From NCBI RefSeq assembly GCF_013778455.1, contig NZ_JACEHE010000005.1:1-64000 (forward strand): 64,000 nt of DNA. The letters run 5' to 3'. The notes under the pieces are model-generated. The model was given only the letters and a program-made list of their open reading frames with translations. It was not told the DNA's origin and made no database searches. The DNA comes from Streptomyces himalayensis subsp. himalayensis (lineage in GTDB: Bacteria; Actinomycetota; Actinomycetes; Streptomycetales; Streptomycetaceae). Below, in pieces: positions 28,300-37,505 of this stretch. Every line of letters starts with the position of its first letter. Within the stretch, counting starts at the first letter, position 1. A program made the translations under genes and the position numbers.

Positions 28300-29190
28300 G
28301 TGGAACGGCAGCCCCGCGTCGGCCACCAGCTCCAGGTCGTCGGTGTCCTCGGGCGGCAGCAGGCTCGCCGTCCCGTCGGTCACCGGCACGATGCCCAGCT
28401 CCAGCAGCTCGGCCATGGCGGCGCCGCCGGCCATGTCTCTCACCTGCAGCTGGTAGCGGGCGGTCGTGCGGTACGTCCCTCCTGAGTCGTCCCCCGTGCG
28501 CTGCAGGAACCCCGAATCGGTGAGGAACGCGACGGCCTTGGCCACGATGCCGGTGGTCGAGCCGGCGAGCCGGCGGGCGTCCTTGGTGGCCCCGGTCGCA
28601 CTGCGCCGCGCCCAGATCCGCCAGGCGGCCTCGAGCCCGGGCGCGTCGCTGGCCGGGTCGGTGTTCTCGCCCTGCTCGGCGGCCCGTTCCTCCAGGCGGC
28701 GGCAGGCCTGGCGTACGAACGCGTCGACGCCGTTGACCGTCACACGGCCGATGTAGCCGTCGTCGGCGAGGTCCTCCGGGCGCGGGAACGCCATGGCGGC
28801 GACGGCCAGGTGGGCGAGGCCGTGCAGGAAGCGGTCACCGGCGTCGGCCGAGGCGCGGCGCGCGTAGTCGCCCATGCGGACGGCGAAGACGGAGTCCTCG
28901 GCTGCTGTCACGGCCATCCCCGCGCGCGGGGACACCTCGAGGACGATCAGCCCAAGACCGGCGGCGACGGCGTCGGCGAGCCGCGCGAACGGGGGGTCAT
29001 CGCGGTAACGGCGCAGCAGCTCCGTGTACTCCTGGTCGCGCGCGGGCTGCAGCTTGGGCTGCAGCCCGAAGGCGACGAGGCGCGCCGCGTCGGCGGCGTC
29101 GGCAGGCGTCACAGCGGCCTTCGCCCCCGCCGGGGCCGCCCCGGAATCCGGCTCGCCCCACGCGGTCCCGTCTGCGTGGTCGTCGGTCAC
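28294..29190 (-). CDS. MukE/JetB-like winged-helix partner protein (putative)
   Basis: A 298-residue protein with no signal or membrane segment. The N-terminal 35 residues are polar; the rest is mixed alpha/beta with winged-helix-like segments (TGIVAKAVAFLTDSGFLQRT, then YRTTARYQLQV). Its place between a probable kleisin and an SMC-like ATPase, and its size, suggest the MukE/KITE role. The GTG at 29190 is supported by AAGGAG 8 bases upstream. This is an assignment by operon position; I do not see a diagnostic motif. Confidence 0.65.
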   Translation of the reverse strand: MTDDHADGTAWGEPDSGAAPAGAKAAVTPADAADAARLVAFGLQPKLQPARDQEYTELLRRYRDDPPFARLADAVAAGLGLIVLEVSPRAGMAVTAAEDSVFAVRMGDYARRASADAGDRFLHGLAHLAVAAMAFPRPEDLADDGYIGRVTVNGVDAFVRQACRRLEERAAEQGENTDPASDAPGLEAAWRIWARRSATGATKDARRLAGSTTGIVAKAVAFLTDSGFLQRTGDDSGGTYRTTARYQLQVRDMAGGAAMAELLELGIVPVTDGTASLLPPEDTDDLELVADAGLPFHS

Positions 29191-29236
29191 GGCTGGTGCT
29201 CCTTGCTGGGGTGATGCATGTGCTTGTCGGTCGCGG

Positions 29237-30763
29237 TCACGCCGCCTCCGTCCGGTCGGCCGCCATGCCCGCGGCGTCGAGCAGGGCCGTGCCCACTATG
29301 AGGTCGGCGCCGCCGAACTCGGGGTCGTCGAGTTCGGTGCCGTCGTCCACGGCGAACAGCAGCTTTTCCTCGCCCTGGCGGTAGGCGGTGCCGACCGGGG
29401 GGCTGGCCGCGTGCACGGCCAGCAGGGCGACAAGATAGGGCAGTTCGGGTTCGCGTCGGCGGGCCTCGGCGAGCAGGCCGGAGAGCCGGCGCGGTGCGTC
29501 GGATGGCAGGTCGAGCAGCTCCATGGCGCTCGCGAGCTGTTCCTCGCTGAACCGGCTGTCGTCCGGCGTCGCGATCAGATCGGGCTCGGGCATCTCCGCA
29601 CCGAGGTGCTCTCGCTCCATCGGCGGCGTGAGCAGTATGCCGACGAGGTCGGCGACCCGTACGGACACGGGCGTACGCAGGCCGGTTCCGCGGGCGAAGT
29701 AGGCGTCCGTCACGCGGTGCGCCTGCTCGAGAGGGAGCGGCAGGACCGGTGCGACGAGCTGACCGTAGAGATCCAGCCCCGCGCGCGCGGAGGGTGCGGC
29801 GAAGGCCTGCCGGTCCTGTTCGGCGCGGAACAGCGGCCCCGCCTCCAGGAGCCGGGACTGGAGCTGGGTGTGGCGGCGGATGCAGTCCTTGACGATGTCG
29901 ACGAGCTCCGCGGCACGGCGCTTGTGCTCCGGGTCCTCGGACTCGTCGCGTGCCCTGCGGATGTTCGTGAGGATCGCGTTCTCGTGGCGGTAGCGGTCGG
30001 CGACGTGGTCGAGGGCCTCGGCGATCATGTCGGGGACGGCGCTCAGCCAGTCCACCGCGCGTACGTTGCGCCGGGTGGCCTCGAGGGCCCTGCGGAGCGT
30101 TTCCGAGTACTGCACGGTGCGGTAGCGGGCCTGTTCGGCGGCGAGCTGGGCGTCGGCGAGCCGGCCGCGGTTGATCAGCACCTCCAGCTTGACCTCGGCG
30201 GCGATCTGGGCGCTGGTGACATCGGTGTCGAGGGCGCCGACGAGGACGTTGACGGCCTCGTCCGTCGTACGGAGATACACGGCGCCCCCGTGCCCCGGGA
30301 CCTCCTCGATCAGCTTGAAGTCGTAGTCCCGGCGCACATAGCTGCCGTCGGGCGCGAACGTGCCGTACACGGCGCGGAAGCCGCGGTCGACACTGCCGAC
30401 GTTGATCAGGTTCTCCAGGACCCAGCGGGCGACGCGCTCGTGCTCGGCGGTGGGGCGCTGCGGGGCCTGGGCGGCGATGCGCGGGATCAGCCTGGCCACT
30501 ATCTGCTCGTGGTCGGCGCCCGTGTCGAAGTCCATGTTCAGTGTGACGAGGTCGATGGCGGCGAGGGCGACCTCCGCCATCCCGTACACCGAGTACTCAC
30601 CGGCCAGGTTGGCCTTGCGCGCGTCGAGGTCGTGCAGCGGCGCGGTGCAGGCGAGCGCGCGCAGCCGCCGCGCCAGGCCCTCGTCGGCGGCCGGGCCCGG
30701 GGCGGGCCGCGACGCCGCGCTGAGCTGCGGCGGAACGGTGTACGTCGATGCTGGCAAAGTCAC
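29237..30763 (-). CDS. MukF/JetA-like kleisin candidate
   Basis: A 508-residue, mainly helical protein, first gene of the condensin-like operon. The middle is rich in amphipathic helices (RYRTVQYSETLRRALEATRR, ENAILTNIRRARDE), as expected for a kleisin bridging SMC heads. The GTG at 30763 has no ribosome binding site; instead TAGTCT sits 7 bases upstream, the spacing of a -10 box for a leaderless transcript. The next gene is 46 bp downstream. Role assigned from context and size, so moderate confidence. Confidence 0.65.
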   Translation of the reverse strand: MTLPASTYTVPPQLSAASRPAPGPAADEGLARRLRALACTAPLHDLDARKANLAGEYSVYGMAEVALAAIDLVTLNMDFDTGADHEQIVARLIPRIAAQAPQRPTAEHERVARWVLENLINVGSVDRGFRAVYGTFAPDGSYVRRDYDFKLIEEVPGHGGAVYLRTTDEAVNVLVGALDTDVTSAQIAAEVKLEVLINRGRLADAQLAAEQARYRTVQYSETLRRALEATRRNVRAVDWLSAVPDMIAEALDHVADRYRHENAILTNIRRARDESEDPEHKRRAAELVDIVKDCIRRHTQLQSRLLEAGPLFRAEQDRQAFAAPSARAGLDLYGQLVAPVLPLPLEQAHRVTDAYFARGTGLRTPVSVRVADLVGILLTPPMEREHLGAEMPEPDLIATPDDSRFSEEQLASAMELLDLPSDAPRRLSGLLAEARRREPELPYLVALLAVHAASPPVGTAYRQGEEKLLFAVDDGTELDDPEFGGADLIVGTALLDAAGMAADRTEAA

Positions 30764-31068
30764 GGTGCACAGACTAGGTCCTCGGTCTGACAACGGCCCA
30801 AACGGCGCAGATACGACCCAGGTCGCCGCCGTCCCGAACGTCCCGTCGGCACGCCACCGGGTACGGTCACGGCGCCGGCCCGCCACGGCAGCCGCGCCCG
30901 CGCCCCATGGCATGCCACTGCGAACGCCGACGGCACCGGCTCGTCATGGCCGGCGCGCCGCGGCCCACGGCACGCCACCACATGCGGCCGCCGCACCGGC
31001 CGCTCACACCGCCGTGCCTCGTGGCACCTCTCGGCCGGCCGCAGCCGACGGGGGCCGGCACGCGCCGG
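30764..31068. other. Non-coding region between the condensin-like operon and the GntR gene
   Basis: No gene is supported. The stretch is made of degenerate GC-rich repeats containing CACGGCACGCCA-like and GCCGGC-like words. The only likely signal is the leaderless promoter of the kleisin-like gene at its left edge. Confidence 0.55.
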
Positions 31069-31827
31069 TCACTCGTCCGTTCGCGCGCCCTCGTCCTCCC
31101 CCGCACCCACCCGCTGCCCGTACACCTCGACCAGCCCCCGGCGCGAGTCGTCGAGGTACTCGGCGAGCAGGGCCTCCGCCTTGTCACGGTTGCCCGCCTG
31201 GAGTGTCTCCAGGATCTGGCGGTTGCGTGCCAGGTACGGCTCGTGCAGCCGACGAGGGTCGTCCACCACATGGAAGGCGAGGCGCAGTTCGGCGAAGACG
31301 CTGCGCATCACCTCGTCGGTGCGTTCGCTGCCTGCCAGGGCGACGAGTTCCCGGTGGAAGTGGATGTTGGCCGTCCCCACGCCCTTCCAGTCGCGCTCCC
31401 GCGCCGACCGCCGCCCCTCGGCGACGGCTGCGGCGACCGCCTCCAGCTCGTATGGGGGCTTGCCCAGGCCGCGCACGACCGCGCACTCCACAAGGCGCCG
31501 CGTGCGGTAGATGTCCTCGACGTCCTCGACGGTGAGGACTCGTACGAAGACGCCGCGGTTGAGCTGGTGGACGAGCAGCCGCTCATGGGTGAGCAGCCGG
31601 AAGGCCTCGCGCAGCGTGTTGCGCGAAACGCCGAGCGCCCCGCCGATGCTGTCCTCGGACAGCCGTGTGCCGGGACGGAAATAGCCTTCGGCGATACGGC
31701 TCCTGAGGATGTCCGCCACTCGCTCCGCCGTGCTCGTACGACCCAGCAGCGCACGATCGTCGGCCAGCCCTGCCGGCTCTCCGGCCGAAGGTCCGGGGGT
31801 CCCGCCCCGGGAAGACACAGCACCCAT
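31069..31827 (-). CDS. GntR-family regulator, FadR/FCD type
   Basis: A 252-residue repressor or activator. The N-terminal winged helix (RVADILRSRIAEGYFRPGTR, then ALGVSRNTLREAFRLL) is followed by a helical FCD ligand domain with IHFHRELVALAGSERTDEV. It is divergent from a transporter and 5-oxoprolinase operon, and a perfect 17-bp palindrome lies between them, so it very likely controls that operon in response to 5-oxoproline or a related acid. ATG at 31827 is chosen; an ATG 24 bases upstream is less likely. No ribosome binding site is obvious for either. Confidence 0.88.
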   Translation of the reverse strand: MGAVSSRGGTPGPSAGEPAGLADDRALLGRTSTAERVADILRSRIAEGYFRPGTRLSEDSIGGALGVSRNTLREAFRLLTHERLLVHQLNRGVFVRVLTVEDVEDIYRTRRLVECAVVRGLGKPPYELEAVAAAVAEGRRSARERDWKGVGTANIHFHRELVALAGSERTDEVMRSVFAELRLAFHVVDDPRRLHEPYLARNRQILETLQAGNRDKAEALLAEYLDDSRRGLVEVYGQRVGAGEDEGARTDE

Positions 31828-31870
31828 GCCGGAATTCAACCCCAGATACAAGAACGAAACAACACGGGTA

Positions 31871-31900
31871 TTGAGGGATCGTTCAACGATCCTCTACCTT
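31871..31900 (+). promoter_or_regulatory. Promoter of the pxp operon with a GntR-type operator filling its spacer
   Basis: TTGAGG (31871-31876) and TACCTT (31895-31900) are separated by 18 bp. The perfect palindrome GGATCGTTCAACGATCC (31876-31892) occupies that spacer. A protein bound there would block RNA polymerase, so repression is the simplest model. Confidence 0.65.
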
Positions 31901-31956
31901 ACGGACAGGGCGCCGAGAGAACCGCACCGACGCCCACCGCTTTTCCGCACTCCCCG

Positions 31957-32030
31957 GCACGGCACAACACCCCGGCTCGACTCACCTCTCGCACGGCACG
32001 ACACCCGGCTCGACTCAGCTCCCGCACGGC
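31957..32030. repeat. 34-bp direct repeat in the leader of the pxp operon
   Basis: Units begin at 31957, 31991 and 32024 (partial), each starting GCACGGC. They lie in the untranslated leader between the promoter and the transporter start. Confidence 0.85.
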
Positions 32031-32076
32031 GCCGCCCAGTTCGCATGCACCATTTGTCCCCTTATGCGAGGTGCTC

Positions 32077-33396
32077 ATGAGTACGACCCCTCCGACACAG
32101 GCCCTGCCGACCGACGCGCAACCCGGCGCGGCTGAACACTCCGAGGACAGCGGCGCGTTCGCCTGGCTGCGCGCCCTCGGGCCGCGTGGCCGACGCGCCT
32201 TCGCGGGCGCCTTCGGCGGCTACGCGCTCGACTCCTACGACTACTTCACGCTGCCGCTGAGCATGGTGGCGCTCGCGGCGTACTTCGGACTCAACAGCGG
32301 TCAGACGGGGCTGTTCACGACCGTCACGCTGGTCGTCTCGGCGGTCGGCGGCGCCCTCGCCGGTGTGCTCGCGGACCGGATCGGCCGGGTCAAGGCCCTG
32401 ATGATCACGGTGATCACCTACGCCGTGTTCACCGTGGCCTGCGGCTTCGCGCCCAACTACGAGACGCTTCTGGTCTTCCGCGCCCTTCAGGGCCTCGGCT
32501 TCGGCGGCGAGTGGGCGGTCGGTGCGATCCTGGTCGCCGAGTACGCGAGCGCCAAGCACCGCGGCCGCACCCTCGGAGCCATCCAGAGCTCGTGGGCCGT
32601 CGGCTGGGGACTCGCCGTCGTCGTCTACACGCTGGTGTTCCAGTTCCTCGACGACGACGTGGCGTGGCGCGTGATGTTCTGGACCGGGGCGCTGCCCGCA
32701 CTGCTCGTCGTATACGTACGGCGCAGTGTGCACGACGCCCCCGAGGCCGCCGAGCGCCGGCAGAAGAGCGCCGAGAAGGGCTCGTTCGCCGCGATCTTCA
32801 AGCCCGGCACGGCGGACCGGCCGGGCCTGCTGCGCACCACGGTCTTCGCCGTGCTGCTCTCCACCGGCGTCCAGGGCGGCTACTACACGCTGGCCACCTG
32901 GGTGCCCACCTACCTCAAGACGGAGCGCAACCTCTCCGTCGTCGGCACCGGCGGCTATCTGACCTTCCTCATCTCCGGCGCCTTCCTCGGCTACCTCACC
33001 GGTGGATATCTCACCGACAAACTGGGCCGCAAACGGAACATCGCGCTCTTCGCCTTCCTGTCGGCGGCCGCGATCCTCGCCTACACCAACATCCCCAGCG
33101 GCGCGAACACCCTGGTGCTCGTCCTCGGTTTCCCGCTCGGGTTCTGCATGTCGGCCATCTTCAGCGGCTTCGGCTCGTTCCTCAGCGAGCTCTATCCGGC
33201 GGCGGTGCGCGGCACGGGACAGGGCTTCACGTACAACACCGGCCGCGCTGTGGGAGCCGTCTTCCCGACGCTCGTCGGGTTCCTGGCCGACAGCTGGGGC
33301 GTGGGCGGCGCGCTGATCTTCGGAGCGGTGGGGTACGGCCTCGCCGTCCTGGCACTGTTCGGTCTGCCCGAGACCCGTGGACGGGAGCTGCTGTGA
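32077..33396 (+). CDS. MFS transporter, sugar-acid/carboxylate porter type
   Basis: A 439-residue major facilitator with about 12 membrane helices. The conserved loop motif [14 protein letters not shown] between helices 2 and 3 and the matching [13 protein letters not shown] in the second half are clear. Closest in pattern to aromatic or carboxylic acid/H+ symporters. As first gene of the 5-oxoprolinase operon it probably imports 5-oxoproline or a related cyclic amino acid. GAGG precedes the ATG; the stop overlaps the next GTG by four bases (GTGA). Confidence 0.9.
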   Translation: MSTTPPTQALPTDAQPGAAEHSEDSGAFAWLRALGPRGRRAFAGAFGGYALDSYDYFTLPLSMVALAAYFGLNSGQTGLFTTVTLVVSAVGGALAGVLADRIGRVKALMITVITYAVFTVACGFAPNYETLLVFRALQGLGFGGEWAVGAILVAEYASAKHRGRTLGAIQSSWAVGWGLAVVVYTLVFQFLDDDVAWRVMFWTGALPALLVVYVRRSVHDAPEAAERRQKSAEKGSFAAIFKPGTADRPGLLRTTVFAVLLSTGVQGGYYTLATWVPTYLKTERNLSVVGTGGYLTFLISGAFLGYLTGGYLTDKLGRKRNIALFAFLSAAAILAYTNIPSGANTLVLVLGFPLGFCMSAIFSGFGSFLSELYPAAVRGTGQGFTYNTGRAVGAVFPTLVGFLADSWGVGGALIFGAVGYGLAVLALFGLPETRGRELL

Positions 33397-34262
33397 ACCG
33401 TACGAAGGACCGCCCCGCAAGTCGTACCGAGGTCCACGCCGAAGGCCGTACGCCGGACCGCCCCGTGAAGCATGTGACTGCGCGCACGCGCGCGTGGAGC
33501 CCCGAAAAGGCCCGGGCGCACTTCCGTTCGGGCGCCGCAGGGCCGACCGCCGGCTGGTCCGCCGGGCACACCCAGGCCAATCTGATCTCGGTTCCCGCAG
33601 ACTGGGCGTACGACATGCTGCTGTTCTGTCAGCGCAACCCCAAGCCCTGTCCAGTGCTGGACGTCACCGACGCCGGCTCCTGGAGCACACCGCTCGCCCC
33701 GGGCGCCGACTTGCGCACCGATCTGCCGCGCTACCGCGTGTGGGAGCACGGCGAACTCGTCGACGAACCCACCGAAGTCGTCGGGCACTGGCGCGGCGAC
33801 CTGGTGTCGTTCCTGATCGGCTGCAGCTTCACCTTCGAGTGGGCGCTCTCCGAGGCGGGCGTGCCGATGCGCCATGTCGAACAGGGCCGCAACGTCCCCA
33901 TGTACGTCACGGGCCGCCACTGCCGCCCCGCCGGGCGGTTGCACGGTCCCATGGTGGTGTCGATGCGCCCCGTCCCGCCGGAGCACCTGGCGGCGGCGAT
34001 CCGGGAGAGTTCGCTGATGCCCGCGGTGCACGGCAGTCCGGTGCACTGCGGCGAGGCGGACGTGCTGGGCATCCAGGACCTGGCACGGCCGGACTTCGGC
34101 GATCCGGTGGACGCCGAGCCGGGCGACATCCCGGTGTTCTGGGCGTGCGGGGTGACACCCCAGGCGGCGGTGATGGCCTCGCGCCCGCCGTTCGCCATCA
34201 CGCATGCACCTGGTCAGATGTTCATCACCGACGCCCGGGACGAGCAGTACCGGGTGGCCTGA
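33393..34262 (+). CDS. DUF1445 putative hydro-lyase (D-glutamate cyclase-like)
   Basis: A 289-residue protein of the DUF1445 family, with motifs [33 protein letters not shown] and [12 protein letters not shown]. The family is often called putative hydro-lyase; its fold is also found at the N-terminus of mammalian D-glutamate cyclase, which makes 5-oxo-D-proline. Placement between the transporter and PxpABC supports a role in 5-oxoproline or D-glutamate handling. The GTG overlaps the transporter stop. The first 30 or so residues are polar and poorly conserved. Confidence 0.85.
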   Translation: MNRTKDRPASRTEVHAEGRTPDRPVKHVTARTRAWSPEKARAHFRSGAAGPTAGWSAGHTQANLISVPADWAYDMLLFCQRNPKPCPVLDVTDAGSWSTPLAPGADLRTDLPRYRVWEHGELVDEPTEVVGHWRGDLVSFLIGCSFTFEWALSEAGVPMRHVEQGRNVPMYVTGRHCRPAGRLHGPMVVSMRPVPPEHLAAAIRESSLMPAVHGSPVHCGEADVLGIQDLARPDFGDPVDAEPGDIPVFWACGVTPQAAVMASRPPFAITHAPGQMFITDARDEQYRVA

Positions 34263-34333
34263 CCCCGGAGATCACCGGGCTCAGGGTCGGCGCTGAACAG
34301 CAGAAACAGCAGGATAAGGAGAAGAAGAGACAC

Positions 34334-35098
34334 ATGGCCTCCGTCTCGATCGATCTGAACGCCGACCTCGGAGAGGGCTTCGGGCGCTGGCAGCTGACCG
34401 ACGACGAACAGCTGCTGTCCGTCGTCACCAGCGCCAACGTCGCCTGCGGCTTCCATGCGGGGGACGCGGCCACCATGCGGCGCGTGTGCGCGATGGCGGC
34501 CGAACGCGACGTACGGATCGGCGCCCAGGTCTCCTACCGCGACCTGGCGGGCTTCGGGCGGCGCGCGATGGACGTGCCGCCCGACGAGCTGGCGGCCGAA
34601 GTGGCATACCAGATGGGGGCGTTGGAGGTCTTCGCGCGCGCGGCGGGCACGCGCGTGTCGTATGTGAAGCCGCACGGCGCGCTCTACAACCGGGTCGTGC
34701 ACGACGAGGACCAGGCGCGGGCGGTGGTCGACGGTGTGCTGCTCGCCGACGGCACGCTCCCCGTGCTCGGACTGCCGGGATCGCGCCTGCTGGAGGCGGC
34801 GGAGAAGGCCGGACTGCCGGTCGTCACCGAGGCGTTCGCGGACCGCGCCTACACCGCCCAGGGCACGCTGGTGCCGCGCCGTCAGGACGGTGCCGTGGTC
34901 ACGGATCCGGAGGCCGTCGTCGAGCGCTCGGTGCGGCTGGCACGGTCCGGGATCGTCACGTCCCACACGGGCGAGGAGATCGCGGTGCGTGCCCGATCGC
35001 TCTGCCTGCACGGGGACACGCCCGGTGCGGTGGGCCTCGCCCGGCGCGTGCGCGCGCAGTTGGAGTCGGCCGGCGTCCGGCTGGAGGCGTTCGCATGA
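34334..35098 (+). CDS. pxpA: 5-oxoprolinase subunit PxpA (LamB/YcsF)
   Basis: A 254-residue LamB/YcsF-family subunit of the ATP-dependent prokaryotic 5-oxoprolinase, which hydrolyses 5-oxoproline to glutamate. It starts SIDLNADLGEGFG, followed by SANVACGFHAGD and YVKPHGALYNRV, all characteristic. ATG at 34334 follows AAGGAG. The stop overlaps pxpB by four bases. A 71-bp gap separates it from the DUF1445 gene. Confidence 0.95.
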   Translation: MASVSIDLNADLGEGFGRWQLTDDEQLLSVVTSANVACGFHAGDAATMRRVCAMAAERDVRIGAQVSYRDLAGFGRRAMDVPPDELAAEVAYQMGALEVFARAAGTRVSYVKPHGALYNRVVHDEDQARAVVDGVLLADGTLPVLGLPGSRLLEAAEKAGLPVVTEAFADRAYTAQGTLVPRRQDGAVVTDPEAVVERSVRLARSGIVTSHTGEEIAVRARSLCLHGDTPGAVGLARRVRAQLESAGVRLEAFA

Positions 35099-35712
35099 GG
35101 GCGCTGCCGGTCGGCGAGCAGGCTCTGCTCGTCGAGCTGGAGAGCGGCGCCGAGGCACAGGCGCTCCACGCGGAGCTTCTGCGGCGCCGCGCGGCGGGCT
35201 CGTTGTCCGTACGGGAGATCGTGCCCGCGGCCCGCACGGTGCTGCTCGACGGGCTCGACGATCCGGCCCGGCTGGCCGCACAGCTCCCGGCCTGGGACGT
35301 CGCGCCCCTCTCCGCGCGCGCGGAGGACGTGATCGAGTTGCCCGTGCGCTACGACGGCCCTGACCTCGCGGATGTCGCGGAGCTGTGGGGCGTCGAGGAA
35401 CAGGAGGTCGGACGGATTCACGCGGCGGCCGAATTCCGCGTCGCCTTCTGCGGGTTCGCACCCGGCTTCGGCTATCTGACGGGACTGCCCGAGCGCTACG
35501 AGGTGCCGCGCAGGGCCACGCCCCGTACGGCCGTTCCTGCCGGTGCCGTCGCTCTCGCGGGTCCGTATACCGGCGTGTATCACCGCTCGTCGCCCGGCGG
35601 CTGGCAGCTGATCGGCACGACGGACGCCGTACTGTGGGACCACGCGCGCGTGCCTGCCGCGCTGCTCGCGCCCGGCGCACGGGTGCGGTTCGTACCGGAG
35701 GGGACGCGGTGA
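35095..35712 (+). CDS. pxpB: 5-oxoprolinase subunit PxpB
   Basis: A 205-residue subunit (KipI-like, allophanate-hydrolase subunit 1 family). The signature FCGFAPGFGYLTGLP and TAVPAGAVALAGPYTGVYHR segments are present. It forms a complex with PxpC, and both cooperate with PxpA. Its ATG and stop overlap its neighbours by four bases each, so the three subunits are translationally coupled. Confidence 0.95.
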   Translation: MRALPVGEQALLVELESGAEAQALHAELLRRRAAGSLSVREIVPAARTVLLDGLDDPARLAAQLPAWDVAPLSARAEDVIELPVRYDGPDLADVAELWGVEEQEVGRIHAAAEFRVAFCGFAPGFGYLTGLPERYEVPRRATPRTAVPAGAVALAGPYTGVYHRSSPGGWQLIGTTDAVLWDHARVPAALLAPGARVRFVPEGTR

Positions 35713-36578
35713 CCGACCGTGCAGTGGCCGTCGTCCGGGCCGGCGCGCTGACCACTGTCCAGGACCGGGGCCGTCATGGCCACGCACACCTGGGCGTACC
35801 CCGCTCCGGGGCACTCGACCTTCCGGCCGCGGCCCTCGTCAACCGGCTCGTGGGCAACGCACCGGACGCGGCGGTCCTGGAGACGACCCTCAACGGCTGT
35901 GCGGTACGGCCGCGTTGCGACGTCGATGTGGCGGTGGGCGGCGCACCCTGCACGGTGACCGTCGACGGCCGTCCGGTGCCATGGAGTGCCCCGGTCCGCG
36001 TCCCCGCGGGGGCGGTGCTGGACGTCGGGGCGGCGGTCTCCGGCGTACGCAGCTATGTGGCGTTCGCCGGCGGGGTGGCCGTGGAGCCGGTGCTCGGCAG
36101 CCGGTCGACGGATCTGCTGTCGGGCCTCGGCCCGGCGCCGCTCGCCGATGGAAACGTACTGCCCTTGGGCGACCCGGTTGCCGCACGCGCGCGTGCCGAT
36201 GTCGCTCCGCAGCCGGGGCCCCCGCGCGAACTGGTGCTGCGGGTGACCCTCGGCCCTCGTCACGACTGGTTCACCGATGCGGCACTGCGGACGCTGACCA
36301 CGCGCGCGTACCTGGTGTCCTCGGCGAGCAACCGCATCGGACTGCGCACCGACGGGCCGCCGCTTCAGCGGGCGGTGGACGGTGAGCTGCCCAGCGAAGG
36401 CATGGTGCTTGGCGCGGTCCAGGTGCCCCCGGACGGACGGCCGGTGGTGTTCCTCGCCGACCACCCGACCACGGGCGGGTACCCGGTGATCGCGGTGGTC
36501 AGGGAACCGGACCTGGCGGCCGCGGCCCAGGCGACGCCGGGGACACCAGTACGGTTCGTGGCGGTCCGCAGACGCTGA
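35709..36578 (+). CDS. pxpC: 5-oxoprolinase subunit PxpC (biotin-dependent-carboxyltransferase-like)
   Basis: A 289-residue subunit of the allophanate-hydrolase subunit 2/KipA family. Typical landmarks are TTVQDRGRHGHAHLGVPRSG, the SNRIGLRTDGPPL segment and the C-terminal FLADHPTTGGYPVIAVV. It completes the PxpABC set in the usual order. The GTG start overlaps the pxpB stop. The gene is last in the operon; no strong terminator is visible in the 72-bp gap to the convergent esterase gene. Confidence 0.95.
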   Translation: MTDRAVAVVRAGALTTVQDRGRHGHAHLGVPRSGALDLPAAALVNRLVGNAPDAAVLETTLNGCAVRPRCDVDVAVGGAPCTVTVDGRPVPWSAPVRVPAGAVLDVGAAVSGVRSYVAFAGGVAVEPVLGSRSTDLLSGLGPAPLADGNVLPLGDPVAARARADVAPQPGPPRELVLRVTLGPRHDWFTDAALRTLTTRAYLVSSASNRIGLRTDGPPLQRAVDGELPSEGMVLGAVQVPPDGRPVVFLADHPTTGGYPVIAVVREPDLAAAAQATPGTPVRFVAVRRR

Positions 36579-36650
36579 GCCTGCCGCGCTCGTCCCGTCG
36601 AAGGTAATCGCTCATCCAAGGCCGACTCCCCCGGCTGACGCCAGGGATGC

Positions 36651-37505
36651 TCACGCGGCATCCGCCGCCTCCGCGGTCGACAGCGCCGCCAGCGCGGCCG
36701 CCACCGCATGGGAGGTCCGCAGATCCAGCCGGGCACTCGTGCCTCGCGCCCGGTGCCGCACCTCGTCGGCGGCCAGCCTGAGGAGCTGCGGCAGCAGATC
36801 GGTGCACCGGCGCGCCACCCAGCCTGTCCCCGCGGTGGCCAGCCACAGCAGACTGGCGGACCGCGTGGGCGGCGGGAATTCAGGCTCGACCGAGGGCCGA
36901 CGACCGACGGCGACTCCGTTGGCAGCGAGCGCCGCGTGGAAACGCGTGGCAAGCACCCGGTGACCGCGCTCGCCGGGATGCAGCCGGTCCGCGCTCCACA
37001 TCGCACGGTCGGTGATCCAGTCGCCTTCCGCGGCATGCAGATGGACGGCTCCGTAGCGCTCGGACAGCGCGTGCACGACCGCGTTGACCGCACGCTGACG
37101 GCGGGCGAGCGGGTGGGCGAGCACGCCGGGCAGGCCGAGCATCGCGCCGGGGTCGGGCAGGCAGGCGGTGAGCACCACCGCCTTCTGGGCCGCGAAGGCC
37201 GCGTAGACCTGGTCGAGGCGCGTGGCGATCGCGTGGATGTCGAAGGTGCAGCGCAGGGTGTCGTTGACGCCGACCAGGACGGACACGATGTCCGGCCGCA
37301 GAGCGAGTGCGGCCGGGGTCTGACGCTCGAGGACGTCCAAAGTCTGGGCGCCGCTGACCGCGAAGTTCCGGAATTCCACCGGGGCTCCGTCGGGGTCGAG
37401 CCCGTCGGCGAGCAGCGCGGCCCAGCCCCGCCACCCGTCCTTCACCCGGTCGCCCACTCCTTCAGTGAGCGAGTCCCCGAGCGCGGCGAAGCGGACCGGT
37501 CTCAT
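36651..37505 (-). CDS. SGNH/GDSL-family hydrolase
   Basis: A 284-residue esterase/lipase-like protein with no signal peptide. Block I is FAALGDSLTEGVGD (catalytic Ser), block III contains VGVNDTLR and the catalytic Asp-His pair is in WSADRLHPGERGH. It is the last gene of a three-gene operon with two glycosyltransferases, so it may act on an acylated glycan or glycolipid. The ATG overlaps the preceding stop by four bases. Confidence 0.88.
   Translation of the reverse strand: MRPVRFAALGDSLTEGVGDRVKDGWRGWAALLADGLDPDGAPVEFRNFAVSGAQTLDVLERQTPAALALRPDIVSVLVGVNDTLRCTFDIHAIATRLDQVYAAFAAQKAVVLTACLPDPGAMLGLPGVLAHPLARRQRAVNAVVHALSERYGAVHLHAAEGDWITDRAMWSADRLHPGERGHRVLATRFHAALAANGVAVGRRPSVEPEFPPPTRSASLLWLATAGTGWVARRCTDLLPQLLRLAADEVRHRARGTSARLDLRTSHAVAAALAALSTAEAADAA

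Noticed and set aside
31069..31510. Long frames on the plus strand across the GntR gene
   Set aside because: The minus-strand frame encodes clear GntR and FCD motifs; the plus-strand frames are shadows.
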